A DNA stretch of 64,000 bases from Lachnoclostridium edouardi (GTDB lineage: Bacteria; Bacillota; Clostridia; Lachnospirales; Lachnospiraceae), in assembly GCF_900240245.1 (NCBI RefSeq), contig NZ_OESQ01000001.1, positions 3,250,679-3,314,678 of the forward strand, read 5' to 3'. Positions within the stretch are counted from its first letter, which is position 1. The number at the start of each line of letters is the position of its first letter. The translations under genes and the position numbers were made by a program. The notes beneath the pieces are model-generated. The model ran no database searches. It was not told the DNA's origin and worked only from the letters and a program-made list of their open reading frames with translations. Shown one piece after another: positions 1-9,126 of the stretch.

Positions 1-956
1 TTTTAAGAAGACACGGCATAAAGAAAAATATTCTGGTGCTGGGAGTAGTGGGAGAAAGCCGGTATAATGAGGTGCTGGACAATGAAATCAGAATCGCCAT
101 GTTCCAGTATGATAAAGCGAAACTGTTTTCCCACTATGGGGCGGCCAGAAAGAAAACAGGATATATTCACCTGGCTGTAGATACAGGAATGAGCAGAATC
201 GGCATGAGACCTGACTTGGAATCAGCTGAAACGGCAAAAAAAATATGGGAGCTGCCTTTTGTGGAGACAGAGGGGATTTTTACTCATTTTTCCAGGGCTG
301 ACGAGACAGACAAAAACTGTTCACAGCAGCAGCTTTTAAAATTTACTTCATTTGTAAATATGCTGGAGAACCTGGGCGTACATATTCCTATAAAGCATTG
401 TTCTAACAGCGCGGGAATTATAGATTTAAAGCAGGCCCATATGGATTTAGTCAGGGCGGGAATTTCTATTTACGGTTTGTACCCTTCTGACCAGGTGGAC
501 AGGGAGGCGGTTCCCCTAAAGCCGGTTATGAGCTGGAAAAGCTATGTAGTTTATGTAAAAACTATAGAGCCGGGCACCCCTGTCAGCTACGGAGGAGCCT
601 TTGTGGCAAAAGCACCTACCAGGGTAGCCACCATTCCCATTGGATATGCTGACGGATATTCCAGAAGCTTATCAGGAAAGGGGCAGGTGTTAATCTGCGG
701 ACAAAGAGCGCCGGTTTTAGGGCGGGTATGCATGGATCAGATGATGGTGGATGTAACTCATATTCCTGAGGCCAGGGAGGGGAGTACAGTGACTTTGCTT
801 GGAAGAGACGGGGAGGAAGAGATTACAGCTGAGGAAATGGCAGAATCAGGGGGAGGCTTTCACTATGAAATTTTGTGTTCTGTAGGAAAGCGGATGCCCA
901 GAGTGTATTATAAAAAAGGGAAAGCTATAGATTGTAAAGATTATTTTTCTGAATAA
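1..956 (+). CDS. alr: Alanine racemase, 5' end outside window
   Basis: PLP enzyme that interconverts L- and D-alanine for peptidoglycan; cytoplasmic. The reading frame is open from the first bases, so the start and the PLP-lysine region lie upstream of the window. About 317 residues remain. Visible family signatures are HLAVDTGMSRIGMRP, the domain-boundary motif IPIGYADGYSR, GRVCMDQMMVDVT and the C-terminal GFHYEILCSVGKRMPRVY block. The Tyr of VSYGGAF fits the second catalytic base. The C-terminus is complete. It is followed by a mazF-like gene, an arrangement frequent in Firmicutes. Identification is firm; only the N-terminus is missing. Confidence 0.96.
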   Translation, partial: LRRHGIKKNILVLGVVGESRYNEVLDNEIRIAMFQYDKAKLFSHYGAARKKTGYIHLAVDTGMSRIGMRPDLESAETAKKIWELPFVETEGIFTHFSRADETDKNCSQQQLLKFTSFVNMLENLGVHIPIKHCSNSAGIIDLKQAHMDLVRAGISIYGLYPSDQVDREAVPLKPVMSWKSYVVYVKTIEPGTPVSYGGAFVAKAPTRVATIPIGYADGYSRSLSGKGQVLICGQRAPVLGRVCMDQMMVDVTHIPEAREGSTVTLLGRDGEEEITAEEMAESGGGFHYEILCSVGKRMPRVYYKKGKAIDCKDYFSE

Positions 957-1128
957 CATCCCACAGGAAAACGTCATATGATGAAGTAGGCCGTTTTCTC
1001 CAGCCGGTTTTAAAACCAGGCGGAGAGGGACGTCAGAATATGGCGAAACCAGTCGCATTTTTCTGGAATAGGCTGTCTGAAAGCAGGCAATACTAAAGAC
1101 AGGAAAACGATTGACGGAGTGTGAGATT

Positions 1129-1476
1129 GTGATAATCAGACGAGGTGATATTTATTATGCGGATTTAAGGCCTGTAGTTGGCTCTGAACAGGGTGGGGTC
1201 AGGCCGGTTCTTATTATACAAAATGACATTGGAAATAAACACAGCCCCACAGTAATCTGCGCAGCTATAACCTCCAGAATGAATAAGGCAAAGCTGCCCA
1301 CTCATGTGGAACTGGATACAAAAAAGTGCGGCATGGTCAAAGACTCGGTAATTCTTTTAGAGCAGCTGAGAACTATTGACAAGCAAAGGCTGAGAGAAAA
1401 AATATGTCATATAGATGAAGAACTTCAGGAAAAAGTGGACTATGCGCTGATGGTCAGCCTGGAACTTGATACATAG
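1129..1476 (+). CDS. ndoA: MazF/EndoA-type mRNA endoribonuclease toxin
   Basis: Sequence-specific endoribonuclease of the MazF/PemK family. The protein is close to Bacillus EndoA throughout: [31 protein letters not shown], the AAITSR segment, KLPTHVEL and [18 protein letters not shown] chose the GTG at 1129 (115 aa) because it gives the family N-terminus MIIRRGD and has GGAG about 9 nt upstream; an in-frame TTG at 1111 would add six residues and also has an AGGA upstream. The 172 bp between alr and this gene hold no convincing MazE/EndoAI antitoxin reading frame, so the partner is elsewhere, or absent. Function is assigned from the family; toxicity is inferred. Confidence 0.93.
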   Translation: MIIRRGDIYYADLRPVVGSEQGGVRPVLIIQNDIGNKHSPTVICAAITSRMNKAKLPTHVELDTKKCGMVKDSVILLEQLRTIDKQRLREKICHIDEELQEKVDYALMVSLELDT

Positions 1477-1524
1477 TCTGGGGAAAGGCAAAGTTTAGCG
1501 AAAAAAGCCTGAATTTACAAGGGA

Positions 1525-1553
1525 TTGACGAAAAAAGGCAAATCTGTTATATT
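1525..1553 (+). promoter_or_regulatory. Sigma-A type promoter for CNNM gene
   Basis: TTGACG (1525-1530) and TATATT (1548-1553) are separated by exactly 17 bp. It lies about 125 nt upstream of the CBS-domain membrane protein start, and probably also serves the MATE gene 11 bp behind it. Confidence 0.7.
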
Positions 1554-1678
1554 GCTATAGGTACTTACAATTTTAAGAGAGGGTGTTGCAGCATTTTTGT
1601 TTACAGGTTTAGGCATTGCGCGGCGCCCTCTTTCAGTCTGTGGAAAAACGGATGGGATACAAAGGAGAAGAAAAAATT

Positions 1679-2971
1679 ATGGACGGCGATTATTCGGGGT
1701 GGAGAATAGGAGCAGTGTTTTGCGCTCTTTTGCTGGAGGCAGCCTTATACGGCTTTGGCTCGGCAATTCAGAATGTAGACGAGGAGGCCTTAGAGGAGGA
1801 AGCAGAAAAGGGAAGCAGAAAAGAAAAGGATTTGCTTTCCATAGTGAACAGACCAGGCAGGTTTGTCCATACAATACAGACATATACTGCAATTCTTTAT
1901 GTTGCAACAGGGGCTTACATATTTGGAGGGCTGATTTTTGGCTCCCTGCCTTCCTGGAAAGTTCTTCTAAGAGGGGCGGCGGCTATTATACTTTTTGTCA
2001 GTCTGGGAACTGTTATTCCAAAAAGATGGGCGGCAGAGCACCCGGAGGGGTGGAGCAGGGCCCTTTTGCCTGTGGTTAAGGCGGTGGAAACAGTACTGTT
2101 TCCCTTTACCAGCGCCGCTATGGGCATTTCCTGGGTATTTTTAAAGGTGTTGGGAATAGATAAACCTGCAGACCAGGACAATGTAACAGAAAAAGAAATT
2201 ATGTCTATGGTAAATGAAGGACATGAGCAAGGTGTTTTAGAGGCCAGCGAGGCGGAAATGATCACCAATATTTTCCAGCTGGATGATAAAAAGGCAGAGG
2301 AAATTATGACCCACAGGACAAATGTGGTGGCCCTGGACGGCAAAATGACCTTGGGCCAGGCGGCGCATTTTATTCTGGAGGAGGGAAATAACTCCCGTTT
2401 TCCTGTATACAGAGAGGATATAGACGATATTATAGGAATTCTCCACATGCGGGACGCTATGGTGTACAGAGAGAAACAGGTGTATGAGGAAACAGCCATA
2501 GAAGATATTGAAGGACTTTTAAGGCTGGCTCATTTTATACCTGAAAGCAGAAACGTCAGCGATTTATTTCAGGAGATGCAGGCGGAAAAAATTCATATGG
2601 AAATTGTGGTGGACGAATACGGACAAACCTCCGGCATCATTACTATGGAGGACATTTTAGAGGAGATTGTAGGCAATATTCTGGACGAGTATGACGAGGA
2701 AGAGGAGTACATCCGGGAAAATGGGGACGGCACATTCATAATCAAAGGCATGGCCCCCTTAGATCAGGTGGAAGCCGCCTTAAAGACAACCCTTTCAGAG
2801 GAGGGGGAGGAAGAGTATGATACAGTAAACGGCTTTTTAATTTCTCTGCTGGGGAGAATACCAGGGGAGGATGAAAGGCCTTGTGCAGAATACGGCGGAT
2901 ATTCCTTCAGAATTTTGAAAATGGAAAATAAAATGGTCAGTCTGGTGAAGGCTGTAAAAACAGAAAAATGA
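1679..2971 (+). CDS. CNNM/CorC-HlyC family membrane protein with CBS pair
   Basis: 430-residue member of the DUF21-CBS-CorC_HlyC family, bacterial relatives of CNNM magnesium/cobalt exporters, often annotated as hemolysin-like. The N-terminal part (about residues 1-150) has several membrane segments. A CBS pair follows (about 190-320: IMTHRTNVVALDG, SRFPVYREDIDDIIGILHMRD, EIVVDEYGQTSGIITMEDILEEIVG), then a C-terminal CorC_HlyC domain (about 340-425). The ATG at 1679 has AAAGGAG about 10 nt upstream. An upstream in-frame TTG (1616) would add 21 residues unlike the family N-terminus. Substrate is not determined by sequence. The MATE gene begins 11 bp downstream, so the two are likely cotranscribed. 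Confidence 0.9.
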   Translation: MDGDYSGWRIGAVFCALLLEAALYGFGSAIQNVDEEALEEEAEKGSRKEKDLLSIVNRPGRFVHTIQTYTAILYVATGAYIFGGLIFGSLPSWKVLLRGAAAIILFVSLGTVIPKRWAAEHPEGWSRALLPVVKAVETVLFPFTSAAMGISWVFLKVLGIDKPADQDNVTEKEIMSMVNEGHEQGVLEASEAEMITNIFQLDDKKAEEIMTHRTNVVALDGKMTLGQAAHFILEEGNNSRFPVYREDIDDIIGILHMRDAMVYREKQVYEETAIEDIEGLLRLAHFIPESRNVSDLFQEMQAEKIHMEIVVDEYGQTSGIITMEDILEEIVGNILDEYDEEEEYIRENGDGTFIIKGMAPLDQVEAALKTTLSEEGEEEYDTVNGFLISLLGRIPGEDERPCAEYGGYSFRILKMENKMVSLVKAVKTEK

Positions 2972-2982
2972 AAAGGTGACTT

Positions 2983-4365
2983 ATGAGTAAAATTGCAGCA
3001 GATACAAGGGCCATGCTGGGGGACAGACGCTTTTTAAAGAAAACAGTAATGATTGCTATACCGGTGGCCATACAGGGACTTTTAAATACAGTAGTAAATT
3101 TAGTGGACAACTTGATGATTGGAAGTCTGGGCTCTACAGCTATCGCCGCCGTAGGTTTGGCAAATAAAGTATTTTTCGTGTTTTCCCTGCTGGTATTTGG
3201 AATAGTCAGCGGTTCCGGAATTTTGGCCGCTCAGTATTTTGGCAATAAGGACATTAAAAATATTAGAAAGGTATTAGGGCTGGCCCTTACCTTAGCCGTT
3301 ATTTCAGCCCTAGCCTTTCTGATTCCTGCCAGAGTCTGTCCTCAGCATGTGATGCGCATTTTCACAGCCAGTGAGTCCAGCATTGCAGTGGGAAGCTCTT
3401 ATTTACTGGTGGCATGTTTAACATATCCGTTTATTGCCGTGACAAATACATATGTGGCCATGCTGAGGGCGGTAAATCAGGTAAAAGCCCCTGTTGTCAT
3501 CAGCTGCGTGGCCATTGCCACAAATATTATTTTTAACTACATATTGATTTTCGGAAAGTTGGGGGCTCCGGCTTTAGGCGTTCAGGGAGCGGCTCTTGCA
3601 ACATTAATAGCCAGAATGCTGGAATGCTTTTTGATTATATGCGTAGTGTATGTGGGAAAATCTCCCTTAGCCTGCCGGTTAAAGGATATGTTTGGATATT
3701 CCGGACAATTTTTAAAGCTGTTTTTCATTACAGCCTCCCCTGTAATTGCCAATGAATTTGTGTGGGGCCTGGGAACAACTATTTATTCTATGGCTTATGG
3801 CAGAATGGGGGACGACGCGGTGGCGGCCATTACCATCGCCACCACCATACAGGATCTGGTGACAGTGCTGTTCCAGGGCCTTAGCGCGGCTACTGCAGTA
3901 ATTCTGGGCAATGAAATGGGGGCTGGAAAGCTGAAGCGGGCGGAAAAATATGCCGTTTATTTTTTCATTCTCCAATTTATAGTTACAGGCATAGGAGCAG
4001 TATTCTGTATTCTCCTCAGGTGGAACATTATTGGACTGTACGGGGACAATATACCGATTCACGTAGCTGAAAATGTAAGCAGATGCTTAATTGTATTTGC
4101 CTGCTACATGCCGTTTAAGATGTTTAATTATGTAAATATTGTAGGAGTGTTAAGAAGCGGCGGGGATACCAGAATGTGCCTGTTTATAGATATTTCCGGA
4201 GTGTGGCTTATTGGAATCCCAATGGCATTTTTAGGGGGATTATTCTTAAAGCAGCCAATTTATATTGTGTATGCAATGGTCTTGTCAGAGGAAATATATA
4301 AGCTGATTATCGGCTACTGGCGGTACAGGCAGAAAAAATGGCTGAGAAACCTGGCGGTAGGGTAG
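2983..4365 (+). CDS. MATE family multidrug/toxin efflux transporter
   Basis: 460-residue polytopic membrane protein of the MATE (NorM/DinF-like) family, expected to export cationic compounds using a Na+ or H+ gradient. It shows about 12 hydrophobic segments and the repeated family pattern: IPVAIQGLLNTVVNLVDNLMIG in the first half and AGKLKRAEKYA after the sixth-to-seventh helix region in the second. Length matches the family. It starts 11 bp after the CNNM gene and is preceded by an AGGTGA-type ribosome site. The substrate cannot be predicted. No antibiotic-resistance role should be assumed. Confidence 0.93.
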   Translation: MSKIAADTRAMLGDRRFLKKTVMIAIPVAIQGLLNTVVNLVDNLMIGSLGSTAIAAVGLANKVFFVFSLLVFGIVSGSGILAAQYFGNKDIKNIRKVLGLALTLAVISALAFLIPARVCPQHVMRIFTASESSIAVGSSYLLVACLTYPFIAVTNTYVAMLRAVNQVKAPVVISCVAIATNIIFNYILIFGKLGAPALGVQGAALATLIARMLECFLIICVVYVGKSPLACRLKDMFGYSGQFLKLFFITASPVIANEFVWGLGTTIYSMAYGRMGDDAVAAITIATTIQDLVTVLFQGLSAATAVILGNEMGAGKLKRAEKYAVYFFILQFIVTGIGAVFCILLRWNIIGLYGDNIPIHVAENVSRCLIVFACYMPFKMFNYVNIVGVLRSGGDTRMCLFIDISGVWLIGIPMAFLGGLFLKQPIYIVYAMVLSEEIYKLIIGYWRYRQKKWLRNLAVG

Positions 4366-4375
4366 AAACTCCTAC

Positions 4376-4404
4376 TTGTCACAGAGAAAATTTGATGATA
4401 GAAT
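4376..4404 (+). promoter_or_regulatory. Promoter for yebC
   Basis: TTGTCA (4376-4381), 17-bp spacer, TAGAAT (4399-4404). A 7-bp hairpin (CCAGGCA with TGCCTGG, 4422-4439) follows in the leader and lacks a U-tract. Confidence 0.6.
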
Positions 4405-4488
4405 ACATAAGATGTATTTTGCCAGGCAGCTTTGCCTGGAAGGTATTTGCAGGATGAAACAGAAGAAATAGAAAAAGGAGAGTTATTT

Positions 4489-5217
4489 ATGTCAGGACAT
4501 TCAAAGTTTGCTAATATCAAGCATAAAAAAGAAAAAAATGATGCGGCAAAGGGAAAAATCTTTACTGTAATCGGAAGAGAGATCGCTGTGGCTGTAAAGG
4601 AAGGCGGAGCAGATCCAGCTAACAACAGCAAGCTTAGGGATGTAATTGCTAAGGCGAAGGCCAACAACATGCCAAACGATACCATTGACCGTGGAATTAA
4701 AAAAGCTGCAGGGGACGCCAACTCTGTAAATTACGAGGTAATTACATACGAAGGATATGGACCAAACGGGGTGGCAATTATTGTAGACGCCCTTACTGAC
4801 AATAAAAACCGTACGGCGGCAAATGTAAGAAGCGCTTTCACAAAAGGCGGCGGAAATGTAGGCACGCCAGGCTGCGTTTCTTATATGTTTGATAAAAAAG
4901 GACAGATTATTATTGCCAAGGAAGACTGCGACATGGACCCGGACGAGTTGATGATGATGGCTTTAGACGCAGGAGCCGAGGACTTTTCAGAAGAAGAGGA
5001 CAGCTACGAGGTGCTTACAGATCCAGACGAGTTCAGCGCAGTGAGAGAAGCTTTAGAGGCTGCAGGTATCCCAATGGCAGAGGCAGACGTAACAATGATT
5101 CCTCAGACATGGGTGGAGCTGACAAGTGAAGAGGATTTAAAGAAGATCAACAGAATCTTGGATCTGTTAGATATGGACGACGACGTTCAGGCGGTTTATC
5201 ACAACTGGGACGAGTAA
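4489..5217 (+). CDS. yebC: YebC/PmpR family regulatory protein
   Basis: 242-residue member of the conserved YebC/PmpR/TACO1 family, studied as a DNA-binding regulator and more recently linked to translation of difficult sequences. The hallmark N-terminus [14 protein letters not shown] is present, with the long alpha/beta body ([18 protein letters not shown]) and the C-terminal acidic segment. The start at 4489 follows AAAGGAG. An upstream in-frame ATG at 4432 would add 19 non-conserved residues. It is monocistronic here, with its own promoter and a terminator directly behind. Confidence 0.95.
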   Translation: MSGHSKFANIKHKKEKNDAAKGKIFTVIGREIAVAVKEGGADPANNSKLRDVIAKAKANNMPNDTIDRGIKKAAGDANSVNYEVITYEGYGPNGVAIIVDALTDNKNRTAANVRSAFTKGGGNVGTPGCVSYMFDKKGQIIIAKEDCDMDPDELMMMALDAGAEDFSEEEDSYEVLTDPDEFSAVREALEAAGIPMAEADVTMIPQTWVELTSEEDLKKINRILDLLDMDDDVQAVYHNWDE

Positions 5218-5237
5218 AACCAATGGTAAAGAAGAAA

Positions 5238-5280
5238 ACTCTTTTCTGTCTGCCGAGGGCAGGGGAAAGGGTTTTTCTTT
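5238..5280 (+). terminator. Rho-independent terminator after yebC
   Basis: A stem of about 14 bp with one bulged G (left arm CTCTTTTCTGTCTGCC, right arm GGCAGGGGAAAGGG) is followed by TTTTTCTTTT. Confidence 0.8.
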
Positions 5281-5319
5281 TAAATGAAAAGCTTTCGGTG
5301 GGTGTGGGCCAGGGCGCAG

Positions 5320-5535
5320 ACTTTTTATTTCACTCGTTCCTCGTTCCATAAAAAGGACGGGAACCCCAAACTTCGCTATGGCGAACTTTGGGTAGCAAAT
5401 AGTTCACGAGGTATTTCACGAGTGTTACTATTTTTTATTGTTATGAGCACTTAGTGCCTGTATTCTAGGCACTTACGTGGGATACATGAAAAATAGTTCA
5501 CGAGGTATTTCACGAGTGTTACTATTTTTTATAAA
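5320..5535. repeat. Intergenic palindromic element with 42-bp direct repeat
   Basis: This non-coding stretch holds two identical 42-bp copies, 5397-5438 and 5491-5532, each beginning AAATAGTTCACGAGG and ending ACTATTTTTTAT. Each copy has complementary ends (AAATAGT with ACTATTT) and an internal TCACGAG duplicated, so each could fold as a hairpin. Between and before them are further hairpins: CCCAAA-TTCGC with GCGAA-TTTGGG (about 5364-5392) and AGTGCC with GGCACT (about 5452-5474). No reading frame of note spans it. It looks like a REP- or MITE-like intergenic element. No transposase is present. Confidence 0.6.
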
Positions 5536-5660
5536 GAAAAAATAGATTGACGAAATAAAACAAGTGGAAGATTGGGTCAGGATATGATACCATAAATGTA
5601 TGTGGGTATAATACTTAAAGAAAAATCAGCCCCCCAGGTTCAGGAAAGGAGAAGATTGAA

Positions 5661-6308
5661 ATGAAAAAGGAACAGATAATTGCCAGAATGAAGGAAGAGG
5701 GCATTGTAGCAGTAGTGAGAGCAGAAAGCAAAGAGCAGGGTGAGAAGATTATTGACGCCGTAGCTGCAGGAGGAATTCATTTCATTGAAATTACTATGAC
5801 TGTGCCTGGAGCTGTGGATATTATTAAAGCTATGGTGGAAAAATATAAAGAAACCCCTGATATTGTAATCGGAGCAGGTACGGTGCTGGATGCTGAGACA
5901 GCCAGACTTGTAATTTTAGCAGGGGCTTCCTACGTAGTAAGCCCTGGGCTTAATCTGGATATGATTAAGCTGTGCAACCGCTACAGAGTGCCTGTGTTCC
6001 CCGGGGTTATGACTCCTACAGAGGCGATTTTGGCAATGGAGGCAGGCTGCGATATTATTAAAATTTTCCCTGGCAATGTAGTAGGCCCCGGAGCTATCAG
6101 CTCCTTTAAAGGCCCTCTGCCACAGGGAGAATTTATGCCTACAGGGGGAGTCGACGTAGATAATGTAGAAAAATGGATTAAAGCAGGAGCGTGCGCAGTA
6201 GGCACAGGAGGCAGCCTGACTAAGGGAGCTAAAACAGGAGATTACCAAGCTGTGACAAATAAGGCTGTGGAGTTTGTAAAAGCAGTAAAGGATGCCAGAG
6301 GACAGTAA
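5661..6308 (+). CDS. eda: 2-keto-3-deoxy-6-phosphogluconate aldolase
   Basis: Class I aldolase (KDPG/KHG aldolase, 215 aa) that splits KDPG to pyruvate and glyceraldehyde 3-phosphate, the last step of uronate or Entner-Doudoroff catabolism. Visible motifs are VVRAESKEQG, FIEITMTVPGA with the catalytic Glu, VIGAGTVLD, VFPGVMTPTEA, the Schiff-base Lys in DIIKIFPGNVVGP and MPTGGVD. It has a good AAAGGAGA ribosome site. The next gene is KDG kinase, which makes its substrate, so the pair forms a 2-keto-3-deoxygluconate utilisation unit. A TATAAT lies at 5607-5612 but without a convincing -35 box. Confidence 0.96.
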   Translation: MKKEQIIARMKEEGIVAVVRAESKEQGEKIIDAVAAGGIHFIEITMTVPGAVDIIKAMVEKYKETPDIVIGAGTVLDAETARLVILAGASYVVSPGLNLDMIKLCNRYRVPVFPGVMTPTEAILAMEAGCDIIKIFPGNVVGPGAISSFKGPLPQGEFMPTGGVDVDNVEKWIKAGACAVGTGGSLTKGAKTGDYQAVTNKAVEFVKAVKDARGQ

Positions 6309-6472
6309 AGACTGAAGGGCCAAAGGCGCCGGGCGAAGGCCTAAAGGGCCTTCACAGCAGGCAGAGGAGTGTCTCAAATAATGGAGATCTTTTAAAGATA
6401 GCCGTTGTTTGGCGGCACTCCTTCCATTTGCCTGATGATGAAAAGTATAAATAGAGAAAGCGAGAAACGAAA
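6309..6472 (+). other. eda-kdgK intergenic region with nested inverted repeats
   Basis: GAAGGCC/GGCCTTC forms a small hairpin at 6335-6353. A wider inverted repeat has GGAGTG near 6366 facing CACTCC near 6417. No U-tract follows either, so these are more likely mRNA structures than terminators. Confidence 0.4.
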
Positions 6473-7504
6473 ATGGCAAAAATTATAACTATGGGAGAAA
6501 TTATGTTAAGGCTTTCCACGCCTTCCCATCAGCGTTTCATACAGGCAGATCAGCTGGATGTAAATTATGGAGGGGGAGAGGCCAATGTGGCCGTGTCTCT
6601 CACAGGCTTTGGACATGAGACAGAGTTTATTACAGCAGTGCCTGACAACCCAATTGGTCAGTGCGCCGTAGCGGCATTAAGAAAGTACGGGGTAGGCACA
6701 AAATATATTGCAAGGTCAGGGGACAGGCTGGGCATTTACTTTTTAGAAAGCGGCACCTCTATGCGGCCTTCAAACGTAGTGTATGACAGGAAGGATTCTG
6801 CTATAGCTCTGGCAGAGCCTGGGCTGTTTGATTTTGAGAAAATTTTCCAGGATGCAGACTGGTTCCATTTTACAGGCATCACCCCTGCCATAGGGCCTAA
6901 GGCAGCTGCCCTTGCAGAGGAGGCCCTGAAAGCCGCCAAGAAACAGGGCCTCACTGTTTCCGTAGACTTAAATTACAGGAAAAAGCTGTGGAGCCAGGAG
7001 GAGGCTAAAAAAGTAATGACAGGCCTGATGAAATATGTGGATGTCTGTATTGGAAATGAGGAGGACGCCCAAAAGGTGCTGGGATTTGAGCCTGGCCACA
7101 GCGATGTAAATACAGGTCATTTAGAGCTGGAGGGATACCATCATATGTTTTCACAGATGGTGGAAGAGTTTGGATTTCAGTATGTAGTCAGCACTCTTAG
7201 AGAAAGCCATTCAGCTTCCCACAACGGCTGGTCCGCATGTATTATGGACGGAAAAACAAAAGAATTTTACCGTTCCTCCAAATATACTATTCATCCCATT
7301 GTAGACAGAGTAGGGGCCGGGGATGCCTTTGCAGCCGGACTGATCTGCGGTCTGGCAGACGGGAAGAATATGAAAGACGCTTTAGAATTTGCGGCGGCAG
7401 CTTCTGCTTTAAAGCATACGATTCCCGGGGATTTTAACCTGGTTACAAGACAGGAGGCTGAACGCCTGGCTCACGGAGAACGGTCCGGCCGGGTGGACAG
7501 ATAA
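6473..7504 (+). CDS. kdgK: 2-keto-3-deoxygluconate kinase (PfkB family)
   Basis: Ribokinase-family sugar kinase of 343 aa. It phosphorylates 2-keto-3-deoxygluconate to KDPG, feeding the aldolase encoded just upstream. Family signatures: N-terminal MGEIMLRLSTP, the substrate-binding NYGGGEANVAVSLTGFG, SVDLNYRKKLW and the C-terminal PfkB signature VDRVGAGDAFAAGLICGL with the catalytic Asp of GAGD. The pairing with eda makes KDG the likely substrate, although PfkB specificity is not certain from sequence. All ten proline codons are CCT, CCC or CCA and none is CCG, a useful marker of block A codon habit. Confidence 0.9.
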   Translation: MAKIITMGEIMLRLSTPSHQRFIQADQLDVNYGGGEANVAVSLTGFGHETEFITAVPDNPIGQCAVAALRKYGVGTKYIARSGDRLGIYFLESGTSMRPSNVVYDRKDSAIALAEPGLFDFEKIFQDADWFHFTGITPAIGPKAAALAEEALKAAKKQGLTVSVDLNYRKKLWSQEEAKKVMTGLMKYVDVCIGNEEDAQKVLGFEPGHSDVNTGHLELEGYHHMFSQMVEEFGFQYVVSTLRESHSASHNGWSACIMDGKTKEFYRSSKYTIHPIVDRVGAGDAFAAGLICGLADGKNMKDALEFAAAASALKHTIPGDFNLVTRQEAERLAHGERSGRVDR

Positions 7505-7525
7505 GAGAAAGAAGGATATTGTACC

Positions 7526-8236
7526 ATGAGAAAAGATGAGTTTATACAGGGAATGCGCCATGGAATTCCTATTTGTCTGGGATATTTTTCCGTATCAGCA
7601 GCATTTGGAATGATGGCAGTGCTGTCAGGGATTCCTCTGTGGGTAGTAGTAATGATTTCCCTGACAAATTTAACAAGCGCCGGTCAGTTTGCAGGCGTAA
7701 ACCTGATTTTGGCCGGAGGGACATATGTGGAGCTGATTGTCAGTATGCTGGTAATTAATATTCGGTATTTTCTCATGTCCTTGTCCCTGTCTCAGAAAGT
7801 AGAAGAAAATATGTCCTACCCTAAGCGATTTGGAATTTCCTTTGGAATTACGGATGAGATTTTCGCAGTGGCAGTTCAAAGACCAAAGGCAGTGACGGCT
7901 TCCTACATGGCCGGCCTTATTTTACTGCCAGTGGCAGGCTGGACGGGAGGCACCTTTGTAGGCGGGGCTGTAACCAGCCTGCTGCCTGAAAGCGTTTCCT
8001 CCGCCCTGGGAATCGCCTTATACGGCATGTTTATTGCCATAGTGATTCCAGCCGCCAGAAAATCTAAATCTGTATTTTTTGCAGCAGCATTGGCGGTAGT
8101 CTGCAGCGTAATGTTTACATACCTGCCTTTTCCTGAAATACTTTCAGGAGGCTGGAGCATTATTATAATTACAATAGCAGTAAGCGGAATTGCAGCATTA
8201 TTATTTCCCGTAACATCCAAGGAGGAAGAGGAATGA
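7526..8236 (+). CDS. azlC: AzlC family branched-chain amino acid exporter, large subunit
   Basis: 236-residue integral membrane protein of the AzlC/YgaZ family, which works with a small AzlD/YgaH subunit to export branched-chain amino acids or analogues. The family start GMRHGIPICLGYFSVSAAFGMMA is clear, and there are several hydrophobic helices. Its stop overlaps the start of the AzlD gene by 4 bp (ATGA), so the two are translationally coupled. Substrate is inferred from family. Confidence 0.92.
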   Translation: MRKDEFIQGMRHGIPICLGYFSVSAAFGMMAVLSGIPLWVVVMISLTNLTSAGQFAGVNLILAGGTYVELIVSMLVINIRYFLMSLSLSQKVEENMSYPKRFGISFGITDEIFAVAVQRPKAVTASYMAGLILLPVAGWTGGTFVGGAVTSLLPESVSSALGIALYGMFIAIVIPAARKSKSVFFAAALAVVCSVMFTYLPFPEILSGGWSIIIITIAVSGIAALLFPVTSKEEEE

Positions 8237-8544
8237 ATTTAAAATATATTCTCATATGCGTAGCCATTATGGCGGGAACTACATATGTGATCCGTATGCT
8301 TCCCATGGTAATATTTAAAAAGAAAATAAAAAATGTGTTTGTAAAATCATTTTTATATTATGTGCCCTATGTAGTCCTTTCTGCAATGACCTTTCCGGCT
8401 ATTTTTTCCGCTACAGGCTCCAGGTTATCCTCAGCAGGCGGCTGCGCGGCGGCAGTGATTTTGGCCTACTGCAACAGAGGCCTTTTAACAGTGGCTGTGG
8501 GAGCTTCATTTGCAGCCTGGGCAATACAGGCAGTTGGCTTTTAG
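8233..8544 (+). CDS. azlD: AzlD family branched-chain amino acid exporter, small subunit
   Basis: 103-residue membrane protein with about three to four helices. Motifs TYVIRMLPMVIFKKKI and VPYVVLSAMTFPAIF are characteristic of AzlD/YgaH. It overlaps azlC by 4 bp and is followed 18 bp later by the chromate-transporter pair, so all four membrane genes may share a transcript. Confidence 0.9.
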   Translation: MNLKYILICVAIMAGTTYVIRMLPMVIFKKKIKNVFVKSFLYYVPYVVLSAMTFPAIFSATGSRLSSAGGCAAAVILAYCNRGLLTVAVGASFAAWAIQAVGF

Positions 8545-8562
8545 AAACAGGAGGCAAGACAT

Positions 8563-9126
8563 ATGGAAAGGAAAAAGCTGCTTTTCAAGCTGTTTTGGTC
8601 TACATTAACTTTAAGTGCATTTACATTTGGAGGCGGATATGTAATAGTTACCTTAATGAAACAAAAGTTTGTAGATGAGCTGCACTGGATAGATGAAAAA
8701 GAGATGCTGGATTTTGTGGCTATCGCCCAATCGGCTCCAGGGCCCATTGCTGTAAACGGGGCCATTGCAGTGGGAATAAAGCTGGCCGGATTTCCAGGGC
8801 TTTTGGTCGCGGTTTTAGGCACCGTTCTGCCGCCCTTTGTGATTCTGTCAGTGATTTCCCTGTGCTATGAAGCCTTTCGCACAAATGAACTGGTAGCTTT
8901 GCTGTTAAAAGGAATGGAGGCGGGAGTGGCGGCTGTAATCGCCTCTGTGACAGTAGATATGGGAGCGGCAGTGGCAAAGGAAAAAAGCTGGTTTTCAGAT
9001 TTAATTATGGCCGCCGCCTTTATAGCTGCCTGCTTTTTCAGTGTAAATTCAGCGGTGATTATTGTAGTGTGCGGGTTTATAGGCGTCCTGCGCCTGGCCG
9101 CAGGAAAATGGAGGCCAGAAAGATGA
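8563..9126 (+). CDS. Chromate transporter (ChrA family), first half-size subunit
   Basis: 187-residue CHR-family membrane protein. It carries the CHR domain signatures FTFGGGYVIVTLMKQKFV and SAPGPIAVNGAIAVG. Half-size CHR proteins are encoded in pairs and act together; the partner follows with an ATGA overlap. Family members export chromate or related anions, but the physiological substrate in gut-type Clostridia is unknown. Confidence 0.88.
   Translation: MERKKLLFKLFWSTLTLSAFTFGGGYVIVTLMKQKFVDELHWIDEKEMLDFVAIAQSAPGPIAVNGAIAVGIKLAGFPGLLVAVLGTVLPPFVILSVISLCYEAFRTNELVALLLKGMEAGVAAVIASVTVDMGAAVAKEKSWFSDLIMAAAFIAACFFSVNSAVIIVVCGFIGVLRLAAGKWRPER

Noticed and set aside
1597-2079. 160-codon frame overlapping the CNNM gene
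   Set aside because: Low-complexity shadow in a different frame of a well-supported family protein.
5397-5532. CRISPR array
   Set aside because: Only two repeat copies, of palindromic intergenic type, and no cas genes.
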